From Crotalaria pallida (taxonomy: Eukaryota; Streptophyta; Magnoliopsida; Fabales; Fabaceae): a stretch of DNA of 64,000 nucleotides. The translations under genes were made by a program, and so were the position numbers. Of this stretch, positions 57,644-64,000 are shown in pieces. The stretch covers positions 124,927,290 through 124,991,289 of the forward strand of contig CM075649.1 in the NCBI GenBank assembly GCA_037953625.1, given 5' to 3'. A model generated the notes under the pieces. The model searched no databases, was not told the origin of the DNA, and was given only the letters and a program-made list of their open reading frames with translations. Every line of letters begins with the position of its first letter. Positions within the stretch are counted from its first letter, which is position 1.

Positions 57644-58778
57644 TAGGGGTGTAAGTGATCCGGTCCGAGACCGCGAGACCGCTCGGACCGGACCGGACCA
57701 GACCGAAAAATGCAGTCTGGTTCGGTCTCACGGTCCGGTCTGGTCTCAAAAAGTTCAGACCGTATTTGAACGGTCCGGTCCACGGTCCCAGATATTCTTA
57801 GACCTCTAGGACCGGACCGGACCGATGAGTTAATAATTTAAAAAAAAACTAAATTAAACTAGAGATATCAAAAACACAACAAACAAACAAACCCAGCAAA
57901 TCTCAAACCTTCCCTCCATTCTCATCTTCTCACAGCAAATCTCAAAGACTCAAACCCTCCCTCCATTCTCTTCTTCTCACAGCTCATCTTCTCAAACCCA
58001 GCAACAGCAAGGTAGCAACCTCCCTCACACACAGCCACCAAACCCAGCAACCACCCTCTCTCATCTTCGCCCTTCGCCTCCCACCGAGCTCCGCCTCCTC
58101 TGTTCGCTCGATCCCTCGCAGCAACCACCCTCCCTCCGTTCGATCTCCCAACAACCACCCTCCCTCCGTTCCGTTCGATCTCCTTCAAATTGACTCCATG
58201 GAGGCCAATGATCTTGCAAGTCTCGATCTCCCTCTCTCGATATCCCTCTCTCACTCGATCTCCCTCTCTCGATATTCCTCTCTCACTCTATCTCCCTACG
58301 CTCCTCCCTCCGTTCTTCGTCGTTCTTCGCCGTCGAGACCGCCGTCTTCTCCAACTCCCCATCGAAGCCACAGACGAAGTCGCCCTTCTTCTTCCACTCG
58401 CCCTCGCCCTCGCAGTCGAAGTCGCGTTTTTCTGCCGTGGCTGTGCAATTTTGCCAGGTGCCCAGCGACTTCCGCCGTCGCTGCTACTAGCTGTTGTTGG
58501 TCGGAGAAGGAGGGGGGAACCCTAGGGTTCCCAAGTGAAAACAGGCCTGAAGGCCCAGTTTCCAAAAAAAAAATTTAAACAGGCCCAGTTTAAAAAAAGG
58601 GAAAAATAGGTTTTTTATTAAATTTTAATTATTATGGTCTAAATAGACCGGACTGGACCGGTCCGGTCTTTGCAAATAGGAAATGTCCAGACCGGACCGG
58701 ACCGGACCACATTAATTTAAACGGTCCGGTCCGTAAAGTCCAGTAAAGACCGGACCGGACTGGACCATTACACCCCTA
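57644..58778. mobile_element. Non-autonomous hAT element with GGTCCGGTCC subterminal arrays
   Basis: TIRs TAGGGGTGTAA and TTACACCCCTA are flanked by the 8-bp TSD gtatatag (57636-57643 and 58779-58786). An 8-bp TSD with this TIR is the hAT signature. Both subterminal regions (57660-57825 and 58640-58770) are packed with CGGACC/GGTCCG words in both orientations, which are likely transposase binding sites. No hAT transposase is present. The GC-rich centre (about 57890-58560) has open frames of 110-126 aa rich in Ser, Arg and Pro. It could be captured host DNA but I recognise no product. Confidence 0.88.
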
Positions 58779-58786
58779 GTATATAG

Positions 58787-59092
58787 GGAGGAAGGGGGTT
58801 TATTATTTATTATTTTTTTTTGTTAAAATAATACCGAGAGACAAATTGAGAATGAGTAGAAAAAGAAAGAAATGGAGAGGGGTACGGGTTTTAACTTAAA
58901 AATAGGGGTTTTTATTTGTTTTTAATTAAAATTCTAATAGGGCGGTAATAAAATGAGCTTTGTAATTTAATTGGGGTTTGTTTCCCAAAAGACTTTTCCT
59001 TCCCCTATTTATTTTAAAACCGTAATAATAAAAGAATTACGGGGAAAATAACCATTTCATTAAACTCTTGTAGGGTGCATTAATTCCTTACT
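58787..59092 (-). other. Noncoding spacer between the hAT element and the LINE
   Basis: AT-rich, no gene. On the minus strand it would be the U3 part of the decayed LTR, ending near 59079 in TGCACCC. The evidence for that is weak. Confidence 0.35.
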
Positions 59093-59162
59093 TTAATTTA
59101 AGATTTTAGGTTTCTCTCTTTTCTCTCTTGAGGAAACCCTAGGGTTTCCGTAGCCACCATCA

Positions 59163-60140
59163 ATGGCAAAGAAAAGGGAGAGGCCACCAAAGCAATCACC
59201 AAGCACAGCGAAGAAGGATGATAACCCTAGGGAAATCAATGAATCTAATGTCATTGATTTTTCTAAATTGGATGACATTGATTTGGACAGTTTGCCACCT
59301 ACACAAGTTGATAATGTTTTACAAACTATAGAGGAGATTAGATCCAAGTTGGCTGGGAAGTGTGGTGCGCCACTAGGGGGTTCTGGTGCGGCTGCTTTGT
59401 CTGGTGGTGCGGCTGCTGGTGCACGACCTGGATATGGTGCGCGCACGGTTGTTGCGCTGGGGAGTGGCACGTCTGATGAAGGCAGGTTGGCTACTAATGC
59501 GCGTTTTGGGTCTGGTGTGCGCGCGGAGGATTGGGCGTAGGTCAACCCTGATGCGTCTGGTGCAGGGCGTACCCATGATGCGTCTGTGCTAGTGGCTGGC
59601 GCAGTGGTCCTTGATGCGGCTGACGCTAAACCTAACGCTGGGATTGGTGCGGCTAGCAAGGCTGGTGCGACCAGTGGCGTTTTGCATGGTGGGTCTGGTG
59701 CTTCCAAGGGGGTCCATCCTGGTGCGGCTGATTTGGGTAGTAATTCCATGAACAAGGATGATCATACAAAGAGGCCATCAATATGGGAAAGTTTTGATTT
59801 AAAGAAGCTTCGTAATGTTGAGGAAAAGCTTGTTTATCATCAGCCATAGGTGAAAGAAGGTGTTGTTGTAGGGAAAATAGAAGCCAGTGATGTTGTGAAT
59901 GAGGTGCAATATTGGCAGAATGATCTTGTGTGTTATCTTTTGGGGTCACGACCACCTTTCCCTGTGATAAATGGTTACATTAAGAAGGTTTGGGGTCACC
60001 ATGGAATTGATAAGGTCCTGATGAATAATGATGGGACTTTTATTGTTAGATTCAATACAATTGAGGCCAGGAACACAGTTCTAGAGATTAGTGTCTTTCA
60101 TTTTGATAAGAAGCAGAAGATCCTGACCCCTTGGACTGGG
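59163..60140 (+). pseudogene. LINE-type ORF1 with DUF4283-like domain (two stops, truncated)
   Basis: ORF1 of plant LINEs binds element RNA. The frame starts MAKKRERPPKQSPSTAKKDD after a CT-rich leader and runs in one frame through TAG codons at 59538-59540 and 59847-59849. Residues about 65-190 are a low-complexity Gly/Ala tract encoded by repeated GGTGCG-type codon pairs. From about residue 240 a DUF4283-like fold follows (VNEVQYWQNDLVCYLLGSRP, VWGHHGIDKV, DGTFIVRF, ILTPW). Homology stops near 60140, where a new element begins, so the zinc-knuckle end, ORF2 endonuclease and RT are missing. Retention of one frame with only two nonsense codons suggests modest age. Confidence 0.75.
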
Positions 60141-60156
60141 AGACCTACTACTAGGA

Positions 60157-60185
60157 CGTGTTCCAATATTGATGGAACACCACGA
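60157..60185. repeat. GTGTTCCA/TGGAACAC hairpin repeat, left copy
   Basis: Inverted arms GTGTTCCA and TGGAACAC surround AATATTGA-like loop bases, followed by CCACGA. It sits at the breakpoint with the LINE ORF1. A second copy is at 61308-61337. Confidence 0.75.
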
Positions 60186-63100
60186 TGTGTTTGATAGTTG
60201 TTGTAGCTGGCGAGGGTGACCCCGGTCCTACGTATCCCCAGTAAAAAGGGAATCAAGCCACACGTAGTTCTTGAGAGTAGGGATGAGAACATACCTTAGC
60301 CCCTATAGCTTGGCGGTTCTTATAGGGGGTTTACCTGATATGTGTGTTGTGGGCTTTCTGATGAGGCCCGTGAGAAGGTAGTGTTCGAATAGGATTAGTT
60401 TAAGGTGCTGAGAAGCTAACCCTTATAAATCCTGTAATGGATAAGCACTGATCTATATCACGTAGTTTATCAAGCTACGCGGGAATATAGGAGTAGTTAT
60501 TAGACTGTTAGGACCGTAAGGAGTAAGGATAAGGATGATAATCCTATGCTCGGTCCAGATCCCGTAAGCCTTTAAACCACATTGTCCCTAGCTCGGTGTG
60601 TTGTGAATCCGACCAGTTTATGGTCAGTGCTCATAAACTCAATGCTAACTGGTCGGCATAAGATCGAACCGGTCGGACAGGACTTAGGTCCACTACATAA
60701 GCCCCCAAGCTCGGGAAGAGTCATAGAGACTCTGTGCCGAGTTTAGAGCCCTTTTGGGTCGATCAAACGTTCTCTTCTGAGGCTTGGTGGTGACATAAAA
60801 GATTGTTCGCAGCCGAGGTCTTTTACTTGGAAGAGTATCGCGATTTGGAGATTCTTACACCTCTATCATCGGGGTGTGTTAAAACTAATATCATGAATTG
60901 GATCGTAAAGTCTACGGGGGATGCTATCGGAATGACTGCCTTGGCCGAGGTGCATTCCTCGATCCTGCGACGTATTTGGCCGATGGCCAAGTTATCGAGG
61001 TAGCAATCCCCGTTTTCACTTGTTGCCACGTCGATCTGGTCGGCCAACCAAGATCGTAGGCAAGTGCGTCGGGACGTGATCCGAAATGAGTGAATGTATT
61101 AAAGTAATACCTTGATGAGAGAGACATATACCAAATCTGACAGCGATGGATTTGTTATATCCCTTATACGACAGGATATGATCTTGATCATCATATGGTG
61201 CCAGTATCTAGGACATACCAGTCCCTCACTCGGCAATGCACATACTATATCACATACCAGTCCCTCACTCGGTAGAGCCTGAAAAAGGCCTGTGTCGGGT
61301 CATAAGTGTCGTGTTCCAGTACTGATGGAACACCACAATAAGATCTATGAAGCTCTCGGGGCCACAGCGAGTGAAGAAAGGTTGGAGTATTCAGATCAAC
61401 TTTGTGCCCGCCTCCTTCACCTGAAAGAGGTGATCGGGAAAGGCCGTTGAGGCTTGTGTCGATTGAATGATAATTGTGAGACGCTAACTGTTGATGTTCG
61501 AGGCTTCCTCAAACTCGATCTGGGTCCGAAAGAATTCCTATAGATATTGATCGGCGGCAATGAATTGTCAATGCATAGCGAGCATGAAAACTTCCTTGTT
61601 ATCGTTCTTCCCAGATGACTCCAAGACCTTGGAGTACGCTGCTAATCCCAATCAACAGGCAATGAGACATGATGTGGCCGCTCGGGAGGAAGTCTTTACT
61701 TCCCAACTGGCGGAAACATGCTGACACATGGGAGGACATGATCGAAAACTTGACAGACAGAGGGAGTATGCTGGGGATGCCGAGAAGGTAAAGAATGACG
61801 CCGAGAGGGCAAAAAGTGAGATCATCTTCAACAAAGCCGAGAAAACAGTCTGAGAAAATTCCTTGTGGATACGAAAAAAGTAGCGCTGATTCTTTCGTCA
61901 ATGCTGATAATCAACTATAACTGCTAAACCATTCGGAAATCGGAATAATTGAGGCAGATCCATGTTACTGAAATCGGAATAATTGAGGCAGATTCATGTT
62001 ATGAGGTCGTCGAAGGCAAGGTGATAGATTATCCAAATAACGAAGCTGAAGTAGACCTCTACTCCCTTGCATAACAAAATCGAACCCGATAAAGCCTGAA
62101 GAGGCTTGAGCCGAATTCGGAAGTCCTATGGTACGTAACAAAGTGTTTAGGTCGGCGCCTTATGAATCCGAGAGGAGATGGACGAAACCAGTCAAGCTCG
62201 TACGGATGCTGACTAATGAAACCGAGGGGAGATGACCGATGTGTGGTTCCTCGCCATCGCAAAAATAATTTTGGGAAGGAGGAAAGAAACAAAGTGTTTG
62301 TTGTGCTTGCAGAACAGGCTGTCTGTTGGGAGAATCTCGAAGTGGCTTGCTTTTGGAGTTGCTTGAGAAGCTTGTGTGATTATACTTGCACCTTCTTTTT
62401 CTTTCATGGTTCTCAGAAACGATTCTATGAGCGGTTCGACCTAAAGATCGAGGCCACCATAAACCATGGTGGTCCGTGCTTGGCCACCGAGAGGAGTTGA
62501 GTGTTGAACTAATTTTGTGATGGCATAGGAAGAAGGGTCAGCATGATGTTCACTTCCTAGGAAGGATGTCGATCGAGCAATAATGTATTGTGAGTCATTG
62601 GGAAGGACGAGCGAGCAAATGTGACGATCTGTATGCGCTGGCCCGATTAGATCAGATTCAAGCTTGTTTAGGAAATTTCAAGATTCAGATCTGTGTGGAA
62701 GAACACTATGACGAGTTTGAACGTTTGTGAGTTGTGAAAGAGACTCTTCATTGTAGGGTTCCTAGGATCTGATGGATCCAAATCAGAAAATGGACCTCGG
62801 TGCTCGGATCCATGGAGGTACTGACTCATTGCGAGACAGTTAAGACAAGATGCTCGGCGAATGTACAATCAGCTGAGTGCCGACTCGTTGTGGTCGATTG
62901 GTTGCTGGGAGGGAGTGTAAGGCGAAGCGAGTTCAGCCTGTGACCCTGATGTCGTGGCAGAAGGTGCGAGGATGCTAGAGGCTTCCGTTGTGTCACTTGA
63001 ACAGGAAACCGAGTGAAGATTTTGAGGCCATGACTAGTAATAAATGGAAATAGTCGTAGTAAGCATGTTCAACAGAGGAGACAGTGATGTCATCGTGAGA

Positions 63101-64000
63101 TTTTGCCGAAATCATGTTGAGGATGATGTAACATTAGACGCCCATAGTGACGTGCTGTAAGATTAGACGCCAAGCATGACTAAGTTTGTATGACACCGAT
63201 TGATTTGAAGATATCGTTGGCGATTTGAGGCTGACAAAAGAGGTGACCATCAGTCGGTTACCTCGCGGTGATTTGCTCGACCTTCGTAGTTGTGTTTATG
63301 GATGATGATGAGATCACGGTGTGATGATAACATGGACTCCTGGGACATGCTCGACAGTGTTGAGAATCATTTCGGCATGACTTAGTTCTAAGCTTCTGGT
63401 TTTGTTTAGTATTTCAGAATTGCTGATCGCCACGTAGCTCGGTATGTTGATTGTCATTATCTCAACTTTCGAATTATCGAGAGCCGTCGGGCACCCATTT
63501 GTTCAGAACGGATACTAGTGTAACACTTAGAGAATGCATGTGGAAGCGTTGTGCGATAACTGCTTTGTGAGAATGATGGCAGGATTCTTTCGATCCTTCG
63601 TCCGGAACTCTGAGGGTGCCATTATCCCATGTGTCCTCAAGCTGTATGGGAACGTAGGAGTGGAGGTTGGACTGTTGGGACCGTAACTGGTTTAAATAGG
63701 GATGAGGATCCTATGCTCGGTCGTGATCCCGTAATTCTCAATCCACTCGTGTCCCTAGCTCGGTAAGACATGGTTCCAACCAAATTCGTGGTTGGTGCTC
63801 GTTGATTCAATCCTTAATTGGTTGGCCTAGAGCAATATCGGTCGGACTGAAGTCTGGTTCACTACATTTAATCCCAGACCGAGCGTGCTGGGAGTACATC
63901 ACCATATCGTCGAGATTTCTCGGTCTTCCTCAATAAGAACATCCATCGTTAAGGATTTAACGACTATCGGTTCCCCTTTTCGGTCCTCGCCCGTTTTTGG
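60159..64000. mobile_element. Decayed LTR-type element, running off the window
   Basis: Two diverged direct repeats are recognisable: about 60480-60760 and about 63640-63920. Shared words include GACTGTTAGGACCGTA (GACTGTTGGGACCGTA in the right copy), ATCCTATGCTCGGTC, GTCCCTAGCTCGGT and CACTACAT before CCC-rich text. Their offset is about 3.16 kb. The sequence between has no intact frame; a Glu/Lys/Ala-rich relic with stops reads near 61340-61850 on the plus strand. The style recalls plant Ty3-type elements with AGCCCCCAAGCTCGG motifs, but primer site and lineage are not established. Confidence 0.5.
61308..61337. repeat. GTGTTCCA/TGGAACAC hairpin repeat, right copy
   Basis: Same arms as 60157-60185, with the loop AGTACT in place of AATATT, each palindromic in itself. 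The 1.15-kb interval between the copies could be an LTR or a small insertion. Confidence 0.7.

Noticed and set aside
58190..58578. Overlapping 110-126 aa frames in the hAT centre
   Set aside because: Ser/Arg/Pro-rich translations of CT-rich DNA inside a non-autonomous transposon. No transposase or known host domain is seen.

Overview
The window is repeat-dense plant nuclear DNA, with no host gene that I can recognise. The organism is most likely a dicot, and a legume is my best guess. The reasons are plant Ty3/gypsy (Athila-type and Tekay/Del-type) and Ty1/copia (SIRE/Maximus-type) retrotransposons, initiator-tRNA-Met primer sites, and a Gag close in style to legume SIRE1. The species assignment is inference. 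Almost everything is a nested stack of mobile elements, and many borders are fixed to the base by target site duplications (TSDs).

Layout. 1-7422 is a minus-strand gag-only Tekay-like retrotransposon whose left LTR runs off the window. 7688-53420 is one Athila-like Ty3/gypsy element, bounded by TSD gaaag and about 9.7 kb without its passengers. It has received: (a) a 444-bp MULE-type MITE in its 5' LTR (8040-13710), itself split by a 5.2-kb solo LTR (8323-13544); (b) a 3.4-kb solo LTR in gag (15416-18855); (c) a 2.1-kb solo LTR (19781-21895); (d) a tRNA-type SINE (22077-22188); (e) a tandem array of a gag-only SIRE-type copia element, LTR-gag-LTR-gag-LTR-gag-LTR (27170-40416), inside one TSD; (f) a foldback DNA element in the 3' LTR (41826-53249), itself split by a 10.45-kb minus-strand Tekay-like retrotransposon (41990-52441). 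The Athila gag and pol are recognisable but broken by frameshifts and stops.

53426-59100 is AT-rich noncoding sequence with a Helitron-like 3' end. It also holds a 1135-bp non-autonomous hAT element (57644-58778) and what looks like the remains of a large LTR. 59163-60140 is a broken LINE ORF1 with a DUF4283-type domain, cut off by a decayed LTR-type element that fills the window to 64000.

The most unusual signal lies inside the LTRs. First, 8-bp palindromes (AACCGGTT, ACTCGAGT or AATCGATT) occur in pairs with centres 20-22 bp apart, upstream of the LTR TATA box and, in the Ty3-type LTRs, again in the leader. Second, several Ty3-type LTRs carry arrays of short hairpins in which the loop is conserved while the two arms change together. 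These look like selected DNA or RNA structures, with a different sequence in each family but the same architecture.

Most of the retrotransposons here are non-autonomous. The only full-length coding frames seen are Gag: three near-identical 599-aa SIRE-type copies and one Tekay-type copy.
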